Assembly (NCBI RefSeq): GCF_001426375.1
Contig: NZ_LMEO01000052.1
Location: 265,834 to 312,902, forward strand
Direction of reading: 5' to 3'
Length of the DNA: 47,069 bases
Source: Paenibacillus sp. Root444D2
GTDB taxonomy: Bacteria > Bacillota > Bacilli > Paenibacillales > NBRC-103111
Below the pieces are notes generated by a model. It saw nothing but the letters and a program-made list of their open reading frames with translations. It was not told the DNA's origin and did no database searches. The position numbers and the translations under genes were made by a program. Shown here one piece after another: positions 25,184 to 31,880 of this stretch. The stretch's first letter is position 1. The number at the start of each line of letters is the position of its first letter.

Positions 25184-25277
25184 TCTGTTTACCGCCCTTC
25201 ACGTGTTCTTCATGCTTCTATCGTACCTGAAACAGCTATACGTCAAAACGGACTCGCGACTGTTTTTGTACCTAGAC

Positions 25278-25301
25278 CTAAGTCCAGTACGTGCTAAGAC
25301 C
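25278..25301. promoter_or_regulatory. 16-bp-spaced direct repeat upstream of the lia-type genes
   Basis: CTAAGTCC (25278-25285) and CTAAGACC (25294-25301) are direct repeats one and a half helical turns apart, 95-118 bp upstream of the LiaI-like ATG. They could be a response-regulator site; assignment to LiaR is a guess. Confidence 0.3.
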
Positions 25302-25330
25302 TCCATCCATATTTTGGTCGTTGTCCCGCC

Positions 25331-25483
25331 GAGCCTCGAATGCTAAACTATTTGAAGCCGAGTCCGGTGCACAGACAAAGTGCCGGTACGGGGGACGATT
25401 TACATGGGGTGAATATTTGCTCTTCAAAGGAGCAGACTAGGGAGAACCTTCTTCCCGAACCCGTCAACTAACCTCGAAGGCTC
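25331..25483 (+). ncRNA. ydaO/yuaA-type cyclic di-AMP riboswitch
   Basis: The 153-nt leader ends with the family's most conserved block, CCCGAACCCGTCAACTAACC (25455-25474). Upstream come GGGGTGAATA and AGGGAGAACC-like blocks and the GAGCC (25331-25335) / GGCTC (25479-25483) closing stem P1. The ydaO/yuaA class binds c-di-AMP and turns off cell-wall hydrolase and potassium-transport genes. The downstream gene, a 3D-domain wall protein, is a classic target. No T-rich terminator lies between P1 and the start codon; P1 ends 8 nt before the AAGGAGG, so control at translation is possible. Confidence 0.85.
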
Positions 25484-25502
25484 ATTGAAGGAGGATTACC
25501 AA

Positions 25503-26294
25503 TTGCATACAATTACTAAAGGGTTAACTAGCCTTGCTGTGTCTTTAACAGTGTTGGCAGGAGGCTTTCTTTCCCCATTTACGGCGCATGCCGCTGAGAT
25601 GGACGTGAAAGTGCAAGTCAATGATGACTTGGTTCAATTTCCGGATGCTCAACCATTTCTAGATGACAATCATTCTACCCAAGTACCGATTCGTTTCGTA
25701 ACGGAGAAGCTTGGTTATGACGTGAAGTGGCAAAGAGAAGGCGATGAGATCAAGGTCACGCTAAATAACGACAAACATTCGATTACCTTAGTATCGGGAC
25801 AAAAGGAAGCTGAAATCGATAGCAACCGTGTCGAGATGGACACACATGCGGAATTCCAAAATGGACGCGTATACGTTCCTCTTCGTTTTTTAAGCAAAGC
25901 ATCCGATATTCCCGTTCAGTGGGACGCTAGCAGCAAATTAGCTATTCTAAGTAAAGATGGCAATAAGCATGCGCCAGATTATGAATTGTTTCAATCTACT
26001 GCCTATTCAGCAGATCCATCTGAGAATGGCGGCTACGGAGCTTTTGATTATATGGGGAATCCATTAGGTATTGGAACCGTTGCTGTTGATCCCTCGGTGA
26101 TTCCTCTTGGATCTAAGCTCTATATAGAAGGTTATAATTTCAATGGCCTACCTGCAGGCGGCATGTATGCTTATGCAACAGACACAGGCGGTGCAATCAA
26201 AGGCAAACGTGTTGATATCTTTATCCCAGGATCCAAGAAATCCTTGCAGAAGTTTGGTATCCAAACCATTAAAGTTTACAAACTATCCAATTAA
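25503..26294 (+). CDS. secreted stalk-domain / 3D-domain cell-wall protein
   Basis: The product is 263 residues from TTG at 25503, which has AAGGAGG eight nt upstream (an in-frame TTG at 25485 lies before that site and is rejected). It has a signal peptide (cleavage after AHA, near residue 30) and a copper-amine-oxidase-N-like stalk domain (about 35-150, with VPIRFVTEKLGYDV and VYVPLRFLSKA repeats). The C-terminal 3D domain has its conserved Asp residues (GIGTVAVDPSVIPLGSKLYIEGY, YATDTGGAIKG, VDIF). 3D domains occur in lytic transglycosylase-like wall enzymes (YabE, YocH, Rpf-like). It is under the c-di-AMP riboswitch and divergent from the lia-type genes. Confidence 0.93.
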   Translation: MHTITKGLTSLAVSLTVLAGGFLSPFTAHAAEMDVKVQVNDDLVQFPDAQPFLDDNHSTQVPIRFVTEKLGYDVKWQREGDEIKVTLNNDKHSITLVSGQKEAEIDSNRVEMDTHAEFQNGRVYVPLRFLSKASDIPVQWDASSKLAILSKDGNKHAPDYELFQSTAYSADPSENGGYGAFDYMGNPLGIGTVAVDPSVIPLGSKLYIEGYNFNGLPAGGMYAYATDTGGAIKGKRVDIFIPGSKKSLQKFGIQTIKVYKLSN

Positions 26295-26308
26295 AATAGC
26301 TTATAAGA

Positions 26309-26355
26309 AAAAGCTTGATTTCTGAGATTTACTTCTCAAGAAATCAGCTTTTTTT
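26309..26355 (+). terminator. terminator after the 3D-domain gene
   Basis: AAAAAGCTTGATTTCT pairs imperfectly with AGAAATCAGCTTTTTTT across a short loop, ending in a run of seven T. Confidence 0.85.
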
Positions 26356-26388
26356 ATTTAGGGCAGAACAACCAGAAAAAAACTAGAA

Positions 26389-26427
26389 AGGCTGCTCTCC
26401 ATCCTATTGGGATGAGAAGAGCAGCCT
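26389..26427 (-). terminator. terminator of the 56-residue hypothetical gene
   Basis: AGGCTGCTCT (26389-26398) pairs with AGAGCAGCCT (26418-26427), with an inner CATCC/GGATG stem. The minus-strand 3' flank reads TTCTAGTTTTTTTC. Confidence 0.85.
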
Positions 26428-26435
26428 GCAGTTAC

Positions 26436-26606
26436 TTAAACTTGATTCTTGGGGATACCATTTAAACTTGGGACGTAATCAGGTGCCTCGTTGCTCGATA
26501 GCGTTTGAGCTTCTTCCATGAAATTAGCGTTATTTTGCTGATTGTTTTTCTTATCTGCTTTGTTATCTTCACGGTCATACTTGGGATCGGCGTCATTTTT
26601 GGGCAT
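26436..26606 (-). CDS. small hydrophilic hypothetical protein, 56 residues
   Basis: I do not recognise it. From the ATG at 26606 (GGAGGTG six nt upstream; a GTG-type extension to 26621 lacks a site) the product is a very hydrophilic, Asp/Asn/Lys-rich peptide. It has a central KKNNQQNNANF segment and ends NGIPKNQV. There are no Cys residues, no membrane segment and no signal. A strong terminator follows at once, so it is a single-gene unit. Composition is like small spore or stress proteins, but that is only a resemblance. Confidence 0.7.
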   Translation of the reverse strand: MPKNDADPKYDREDNKADKKNNQQNNANFMEEAQTLSSNEAPDYVPSLNGIPKNQV

Positions 26607-26869
26607 AGCGTTCACCTCCATTGTCTCATAGTTAGTATGAGAAGGTGGCTTGCATTCTATCCCAGTTATCTGGATCTGGTGCTGCCCCTTATTTGACTGA
26701 ACTACCCTCGAGGGTTTTTGTTTTTCTTATTTCGTGTTAAATGTATTTTTGTTCGCATCAGCGCGAATGGGCTCCATCGGAAATGGCTTCGCTGCATACC
26801 ATTGACAGGCTATTCATCGCCTTTCAGCAATAGTTTACTTTGCCGGTTAGCCGGATCAATGGAAAATAG
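26607..26869. other. intergenic region without a gene
   Basis: This region holds the upstream zone of the 56-residue gene and a short self-complementary ACCCTCGAGGGT (26704-26715) followed by TTTTGTTTTT, a weak plus-strand terminator candidate. No reading frame with a ribosome-binding site was found. Confidence 0.5.
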
Positions 26870-26923
26870 ATAGAAAAAAGGTACAATCGCTTCTTCTTTG
26901 GAAGTGATTGTACCTTTTTCTAT
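26870..26923 (-). terminator. terminator after the DinB-family gene
   Basis: ATAGAAAAAAGGTACAATC (26870-26888) pairs with GATTGTACCTTTTTCTAT (26906-26923). The arms' own A and T tracts allow action in both directions. Confidence 0.8.
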
Positions 26924-26975
26924 TCCGACGAATTTTATCAGGAACCTCTCATTTTGAGGCTATTTTTCGCTTTTG

Positions 26976-27458
26976 CTATTCTTGGGACAATAATCTTTTA
27001 TAAGTGGAAAGGATTCCGAAGTGCAATCCTTCATGGTATAGGTTATAGCGGAGCGATTGCTCTGGAGTTACTAGAGCGAGTCCCGTGGACGTATTAATCG
27101 CAGCTACATTTTCGTTCAAGCGGTCCATCGGATACTGCTTGCGAATTCTATCCAGCTGTTCTGTCAGCAGGGTTTTCAGTTCTGGCAATGTCGGATTAGG
27201 AAGCGAAGCGGGGTACGTGTCCAATGGCGACTTTCCGGAAACGAACCGATCAGTAAACCCTTCTGGCAGATGAAGCGGGATATTCAGCTGCGATAGCGCC
27301 AAGTAATCCGTAACGAAATAGATGTGACCAAGGTGCCAACGGATATTATTGCGAAAACCAGCAGGAATGCGGTCCGCGAGTTCCTCAGTTAGGCCTTCCA
27401 ATTTTCCCAGTGTTTGTGCTCTAATATTGATCAATTCTTCGAAAATAGTTGTTTTCAT
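26976..27458 (-). CDS. DinB-like (DinB_2) family protein
   Basis: The 160-residue protein is a four-helix-bundle DinB/YfiT-type protein. Likely metal ligands are the His residues in IRWHLGHIY (39-47) and LYHEGLHFG (140-148), the usual H...H-x3-H arrangement. Some family members are thiol-S-transferases (bacillithiol, mycothiol or glutathione dependent); a thiol-transfer role would fit the nearby thioredoxin genes but is inferred. GAGGAGCG precedes the ATG at 27458. It reads toward a strong terminator. Confidence 0.85.
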   Translation of the reverse strand: MKTTIFEELINIRAQTLGKLEGLTEELADRIPAGFRNNIRWHLGHIYFVTDYLALSQLNIPLHLPEGFTDRFVSGKSPLDTYPASLPNPTLPELKTLLTEQLDRIRKQYPMDRLNENVAAINTSTGLALVTPEQSLRYNLYHEGLHFGILSTYKRLLSQE

Positions 27459-27504
27459 TTAGTATCGCTCCTCGATTGTTTATGAAATAAAGTTACTACG
27501 GCGT

Positions 27505-27660
27505 ATCCCGGAACCGCTCTAAACGGTTTTGCCACGAGAAATCTTGCGACAACCTGATGAAGGTTGAAGGTTCCGAGCACGAAAAGAGCCGCGATCGAAA
27601 TCTGATTTTCCCGAAACAACCGTTGTGGCTATCTCGGGCGGTTCTTTGAACAGAGGAGTT
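27505..27660. repeat. roughly 156-bp hairpin-rich segment (possible interspersed element or RNA)
   Basis: Three compact hairpins follow one another: AACCG-N7-CGGTT (27512-27528), AACCT-GATGA-AGGTT (27551-27565), and CCCGA...TCGGG (27611-27639) enclosing ACAAC-CG-TTGT. The ends are roughly inverted (CGGAACCGC / GCGGTTCTT). It fills the gap between two minus-strand genes, and a spurious 65-codon frame crosses it. It differs in sequence from the 15590-15755 segment but has similar size and style. Confidence 0.5.
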
Positions 27661-28207
27661 ACGCCCGGTCGTTCTGAACTGTTCTACCTTCATAGAACAT
27701 GCGATCCGGGATTTCTTCTTTCTCTTTGGCTGTCAAGGACTCCGCGCTTAATTTAAAGATGGCGGTTTTACTACCTAGTGGGGAAACGTACCGATCCAAA
27801 TGACTCCGCCCCAGCGGCCGATCATAATAGCCTGGCACATATTTGTCCAGCATGACCTGCATGGCGGCCGTAGCTTCGTCTAAATCGGTTACGCGTTCCA
27901 AGTTGCCTTCGATGATGATACTCATAAAGGCGGTATCCGTTTTAGCGGGTATCGGGCTCGTGATGGTTCCGTAATTTTCGCTGATGGTGAAACAGGCTCG
28001 AGGGTTTTGCTTGATATAAGTGATTTTTCTTCCTTCTTCCGCCCCATGAAAATAAATGGCGTTGTTCAGCCAAGAGAAATTGAGTGGAATGACATAAGGA
28101 ACATCTTCTGAAGATAGGCCGAGAAATCCAATCTGGGCTTGTTTAAGAAAGTGCTGGATTTTGTCGGCATCCGTCGAGCTGCGTTTCACATTGCGAAGTG
28201 GAAACAT
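27659..28207 (-). CDS. pyridoxamine 5'-phosphate oxidase-like flavin-binding protein
   Basis: The product is about 182 residues with the split-barrel PPOX/FMN-binding fold. Visible are the early IGFLGLSSEDVPYVIPLNF strand pair (about 26-44), IYFHGAEEGRKI (51-62) and the acidic loop before the final strands (YYDRPLGRSHLDRYV). It resembles the NimA/5-nitroimidazole-reductase-like subgroup. The ATG at 28207 has AAGGTG nine nt upstream; a GTG at 28219 sits inside that site and is rejected. Cofactor FMN or F420-like binding is inferred from the fold. Confidence 0.85.
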   Translation of the reverse strand: MFPLRNVKRSSTDADKIQHFLKQAQIGFLGLSSEDVPYVIPLNFSWLNNAIYFHGAEEGRKITYIKQNPRACFTISENYGTITSPIPAKTDTAFMSIIIEGNLERVTDLDEATAAMQVMLDKYVPGYYDRPLGRSHLDRYVSPLGSKTAIFKLSAESLTAKEKEEIPDRMFYEGRTVQNDRA

Positions 28208-28279
28208 CGTATTCATCACCTTTCAAATAGTGGGGATTGGTAAATAAGAAAACGTTCGATATTGGGTTAATGTTACGAA

Positions 28280-28597
28280 TTAATTGATCGTATCCAAATA
28301 CTCTCGGATTTGTGCAGGGGTCTTTGCAAATTTGCTGTGCAGATGAGCTAATTTCTCCCCACTCTTAAATACGAGCAAGCTGGGAATTCCTCTGACGTCA
28401 TATTTTTCGGTAAGCTCTTCGAATTGCTCGGAATCTACAGCATAGAATTGCTTATCCGAATGTTCGTTTATAATATCACCGATAAACAGTTCCAAGTTTT
28501 TACAATCATGACACCAAGTCGCATCGAATTTCATAATTGTGTAGCCTTCACCGTTGATTTTCTCCTGAAATTGCTGTTGTGTTTGAATACGTTCCAT
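28280..28597 (-). CDS. thioredoxin-family protein with CHDC active site
   Basis: The protein is 105 residues from the ATG at 28597 (GGAGAAGGG upstream; longer in-frame extensions run back into trxB and are rejected). It has the thioredoxin fold with active site WCHDC (Cys29, Cys32) and the cis-Pro loop RGIPSLLVF. CHDC differs from the CGPC of housekeeping thioredoxin, so redox potential or partners may differ (compare YtpP-like proteins). It begins 31 bp after trxB on the same strand, an obvious reductase-thioredoxin operon, yet trxB is interrupted. Confidence 0.92.
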   Translation of the reverse strand: MERIQTQQQFQEKINGEGYTIMKFDATWCHDCKNLELFIGDIINEHSDKQFYAVDSEQFEELTEKYDVRGIPSLLVFKSGEKLAHLHSKFAKTPAQIREYLDTIN

Positions 28598-28628
28598 GGT
28601 TATCGATCCCTTCTCCATATATTGTGAA

Positions 28629-29558
28629 TTAATGGTTTTCGTTATGCTCCAAAAATTTCTCGACATCGATAGCTGCCATTGCACCGCTACCCACGGCCGT
28701 AATCGCCTGACGATATTTGTTGTCCTTGACATCTCCACATGCAAACACGCCAGGGATGCTTGTTTCGGAAGTGCCCGGTTTAACAATTAGATAACCGACT
28801 TCATCAAGTTCCAATTGTCCGTTTAGGAATTTCGTATTCGGCGTGTGACCGATTGTGACGAAAATGCCATCCGTCTCGATAATTTCTTCCTCACCCGTCG
28901 TATTATTTCTTACTTTCAACCCGTTTACTCCGTTGCTGCCTGCTACTACCTCAAGCGGTGTTTTGTTCAAGCTCCACGTAATTCTACTGTTATTGCAAGC
29001 GCGGTCCTGCATAATTTTCGAAGCTCTAAGCACCTCGCGACGATTGACAACACGTACTTCGGAAGTAAATTTCGTAAGGAAATGAGCTTCCTCCATGGCG
29101 GAGTCGCCACCGCCTACAACGATGATCTTTTTCCCTCGGAAGAAGAAACCGTCACAAGTGGCACAGGTGCTCACGCCATGCCCAATATTTTCTTTCTCGC
29201 CGGGAATACCCAGATATTTAGCCGAAGCACCGGTCGAAAGTACCAATGTTTTGGTTATAAGCTCTTCTCTGCCTTAAAGCATCAGCTTAAATGGACGAAT
29301 AGATAAATCGACGCTATTAACCCAGCCTGTACGAAATCTAGCACCAAAGCGCTCTGCTTGCTTTCGCATGTTAGCCATGAGTTCCGGTCCCATAATTCCG
29401 TCCGGGAACCCTGGAAAGTTTTCAACCTCTGTTGTGGTGGTTAACTGCCCGCCTGGTTCGGGGCCTTCAATGACAAGTGGATCCAGATTGGCACGTGCTA
29501 AATAAATAGCAGCGGTCAATCCTGCAGGACCTGTTCCTATCACGATTGCGTTATACAT
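28629..29558 (-). pseudogene. trxB: thioredoxin reductase, interrupted by an in-frame TAA stop
   Basis: The frame encodes a complete TrxB of 309 codons except for one TAA at codon 95 (29274-29276). Before it come the FAD motif GTGPAGLTAAIYLARA (8-23) and GGQLTTTTEVENFPGFPDG. After it, in the same frame, come GREELITKTLVLSTGASAKY, the redox CATC (near 138-141), the NADPH motif VVGGGDSAMEEA and the C-terminal FACGDVKDNKYRQAITAVGSG. No frameshift is needed. A single change (for example GAA to TAA, Glu to stop) explains it. Promoter and AAGGAGGAG site are intact. It is either a recent nonsense mutation or a sequencing error. The C-terminal part starting at TTG 29246 is unlikely to be functional alone. 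Confidence 0.9.
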
Positions 29559-29668
29559 AATGTGAACTCCTCCTTTGAATAATAGGATAACTAAATTATC
29601 AGCGAAATTCTGGATTCACCGTATGTTCCATCCGGTATAATGGGGCCAACGAATTCCTCCTTCATTTA

Positions 29669-29700
29669 CGTAACCATTTATTTTAATAACGATGGTTACG
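29669..29700. promoter_or_regulatory. 9-bp inverted repeat operator over the trxB start region
   Basis: CGTAACCAT (29669-29677) and ATGGTTACG (29692-29700) are perfect inverted arms 14 bp apart, extended by ATTTA / AAAT. They lie directly downstream of the -10 box, so a bound repressor would block transcription. The spacing and GTAAC...GTTAC style recall winged-helix redox repressors (HxlR/YodB type); identity of the regulator is unknown. Confidence 0.65.
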
Positions 29701-29706
29701 AAATGT

Positions 29707-29735
29707 ACTATATCATGAACCATGACGATTGGCAA
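29707..29735 (-). promoter_or_regulatory. trxB promoter
   Basis: On the minus strand -35 TTGCCA (29730-29735) and -10 TATAGT (29707-29712) are separated by exactly 17 bp. Confidence 0.75.
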
Positions 29736-29807
29736 GTAACTAGATAAATAATATTTTGGTTGTTACAACACAGACGCATCACATAAAAGAAATGGAGATG
29801 AAGCACA

Positions 29808-30019
29808 ATGTTATGGGACGATTTTATGAAAAGCGATTTTCACGACTGAAGAGGCAGCAGTTACACCGAAGACCGACTGAACAAGCCGGGCTGGCTGGAA
29901 CAATGGCTGACCATTCATGACCTTCCTATCGGGACATTTCATCGGCGGAAGAATTGGATGATCTGAAACAGTTGAGGGGCAACGATAAAGTTTGCAGCAA
30001 TCCGATGCAACCATTCTAA
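29808..30019 (+). pseudogene. decayed remnant of a CGNR-type (ABATE-domain) regulator
   Basis: A good ribosome-binding site (GGAGATG) and ATG at 29808 start MLWDDFMKSDFHD, then a TGA. In the same frame the sequence continues RGSSYTEDRLNKPGWLEQWL; after a shift of frame it goes on SSAEELDDLKQLRGNDKV to 30017-30019. The pattern 'D-x-L-x-x-P-x-x-L-x-x-WL ... L-x-x-L-x-x-LR' is that of the N-terminal ABATE domain of CGNR zinc-finger regulators. The zinc finger itself is absent. So the gene carries a stop, a frameshift and a 3' truncation. It is divergent from trxB. Confidence 0.5.
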
Positions 30020-30128
30020 GTCACTCTTTAGTCCGAAGTTGCATGATTTTCTGGAAATACCGCCAAAGGTAGCAAGCCACTTTATTCGGTAAAGGACAGA
30101 GAAACTTCGCCGAAATGGTCTCGTAACT

Positions 30129-30172
30129 AAAAACGGCCCCTATGGTTTTATACCAAAGGTGCCGTCTTTTTT
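30129..30172. terminator. bidirectional terminator
   Basis: ACGGCCCCTATGGT pairs with ACCAAAGGTGCCGT (12 of 14), with seven T on the plus-strand side and five on the minus side. It ends the Eis-like gene from the right and the CGNR remnant from the left. Confidence 0.8.
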
Positions 30173-30179
30173 TATTTAT

Positions 30180-31370
30180 TTAAAAGAAATCCGCTAAATA
30201 GGTAATCCGCCGCGGAATCGCATCTTCCAACCGGCTAACAAGTTCCTCAGAGCCTTGAAGACGCTCGATTCGGGCCATAAATCCTGCTTTCTGATAACCC
30301 ATGAACAAAGCCGTCAACGTCTGTATGTTACAGCTTAGTAGATGGTCGCCAGCAGGTATTTCATCTTCAGATAACTTCGCTACAACGGCCGCCTTCCCAT
30401 TGTCAGTAAACTGCAATCGATAGACACCTTTGTTCCAATCCGCATGCGTGTCTGAAATATGTAGATATATGGTCTCCGCCCCATCGCGGGCTTCAAACAC
30501 ATACTCCGTCAGAAAAGCTTCTACATCCACAATTCTCGCCGAGAAATAAGTAATCTTCTCTTGTTTGAACTTTGGATCGTGCAACAGAAATGGAAGTTGG
30601 TCATCTACAGGTGCTTTCACTTCGACTTTGGTGATCATCGAATCATGATCTGCTATGAATTTCCATAAGCCGCGTCTTGCTTCCTCGTCAAGAAAAACCA
30701 ACTCATGGATGGTCGCCAACGAGTCCTTTATCTGGTAAAATACATAGCCCCGCTGTTCCCCTTGAGCGTTCGTGTAGACAGCAGCTGTACCCTTTTTAAA
30801 CTTCAAATAGCGATTATTCCACCAGTCCGCATCCCGCTCCATCATACCATTGTATGCTTTTGCAAACTTAGCGTAGATCGGATCCAAAATCTCTCCGCTT
30901 TTCGCTACACGTAAGATCGAGCTGCCCTCAGCAGCTTGAAACTTAGGAAGCTTATCTACAGGAATTTCATATTTCAAATAATCCACGTAGGTTTCCCAGC
31001 CATATTTCCGATAAAATTCAAACTTAAACGGCGCAAGAAAGGAAATTGTCTGCCCCTGTTCTCTCATCGCTTTAAGCGCTTGAACTAGAAGCTGCCCCAC
31101 CATCCCATTGCGTCGGTACTCAGGCCATGTTGCAACGCCCGCAATACCGCCCATTGCGAAGCTCTTCCCGTTTAACCAAGTCCGAAAGTTAAGTACGGTG
31201 AGCTTTGCAGCCATAGCGCCGTCAACGAAATAACCCCACACTTGATTAGGATCTGTAGAGCCTATCCGCTCTGCCTTTTCCTCTGCGGTAAGCTCATATT
31301 GAAAAGCAAATTCAGATAGAGAAAAACTCTCTAGAAGCTCCTCTTGTCGTAATGTGCGAATTTCATTCAT
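30180..31370 (-). CDS. Eis-like GNAT acetyltransferase
   Basis: The 396-residue protein has the three-domain Eis architecture. A GNAT domain occupies about 1-140, with acetyl-CoA loop ATWPEYRRNGMVGQLL (about 80-95) and FYRKYGWE. A second degenerate GNAT domain (about 150-280) and a C-terminal SCP2-like sterol-carrier fold (about 290-396) follow. Eis proteins acetylate multiple amines, including aminoglycosides in mycobacteria; the substrate in Bacillales is unknown. GAGGTG precedes the ATG. It is not in an obvious operon. Confidence 0.9.
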   Translation of the reverse strand: MNEIRTLRQEELLESFSLSEFAFQYELTAEEKAERIGSTDPNQVWGYFVDGAMAAKLTVLNFRTWLNGKSFAMGGIAGVATWPEYRRNGMVGQLLVQALKAMREQGQTISFLAPFKFEFYRKYGWETYVDYLKYEIPVDKLPKFQAAEGSSILRVAKSGEILDPIYAKFAKAYNGMMERDADWWNNRYLKFKKGTAAVYTNAQGEQRGYVFYQIKDSLATIHELVFLDEEARRGLWKFIADHDSMITKVEVKAPVDDQLPFLLHDPKFKQEKITYFSARIVDVEAFLTEYVFEARDGAETIYLHISDTHADWNKGVYRLQFTDNGKAAVVAKLSEDEIPAGDHLLSCNIQTLTALFMGYQKAGFMARIERLQGSEELVSRLEDAIPRRITYLADFF

Positions 31371-31395
31371 CTCAAATCACCTCATTTAGAATAGA

Positions 31396-31650
31396 TTAGC
31401 TTTTTAACAATGCAGCAGCCAGAACTGGCTTTCCTCTGGGCATAACGCCATGAGCATCGGGCTCTAACGTAATGGCAATCGTGTCATAATTATTCGGATT
31501 AAAGGTGTAATATAACCCGCCTGCACCGTTATGTGTCATGAAAGTGCCAGCATTCACAGGGGTTTCTTTCCCCTATAGAAATTTGAGCGCATCGGCATCT
31601 TTATCCACGATTTGTATCATTAATTCTTGGTCGGTACGCGTACCATTCAT
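31396..31650 (-). pseudogene. anti-sigma factor (RskA-like C-terminal) remnant with in-frame TAG
   Basis: From an ATG at 31650 with AGGGG upstream, the frame gives 25 codons, a TAG (31573-31575), then an open frame to 31396. After the stop it reads GKETPVNAGTFMTHNGAGG, YTFNPNNYDTIAITLEPDAHG and PRGKPVLAA. This is the C-terminal beta-sandwich typical of anti-sigma-K/RskA-like factors of Paenibacillus. No N-terminal zinc-binding anti-sigma domain or membrane segment is present. CAG to TAG would explain the stop. It is a double remnant: truncated and interrupted. Confidence 0.6.
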
Positions 31651-31826
31651 GAAGGATCCCCTTTCCCAAGCCTCCTAACTATTATATACTTCGCAAAATC
31701 TCTTGTATTGGATGATATAAAAAAATAAAAATAGTTCATGTCTCCTGGAATGATGCTGACTGGTCTATCACATTAACCAAAGCAATAGTAATGGGTACTC
31801 ACTCGCATTGACTGTTCAAGCATAAA

Positions 31827-31878
31827 ATGGCCTACCCTCAATGACTTCTTAACGGAAGTTCAGCGATAGGTAGGCCAT
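31827..31878 (-). terminator. terminator after moeA
   Basis: ATGGCCTACC (31827-31836) pairs with GGTAGGCCAT (31869-31878). The minus-strand 3' side reads TTTTATG. The moeA stop is at 31881. Confidence 0.8.
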
Positions 31879-31880
31879 CT

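Noticed and set aside
25278..25301. Confident LiaR binding site
   Set aside because: The direct repeat is in the right place, but I could not match it to an established LiaR consensus, so it is listed only as a weak regulatory candidate.
27496..27693. 65-codon minus-strand frame
   Set aside because: It crosses the hairpin-rich segment and overlaps the end of the flavin-protein gene in another frame. No Shine-Dalgarno sequence was found.
29811..30014. 67-codon minus-strand frame
   Set aside because: The opposite strand has a good start site and recognisable CGNR-type residues, so this frame is the antisense of a decayed gene.
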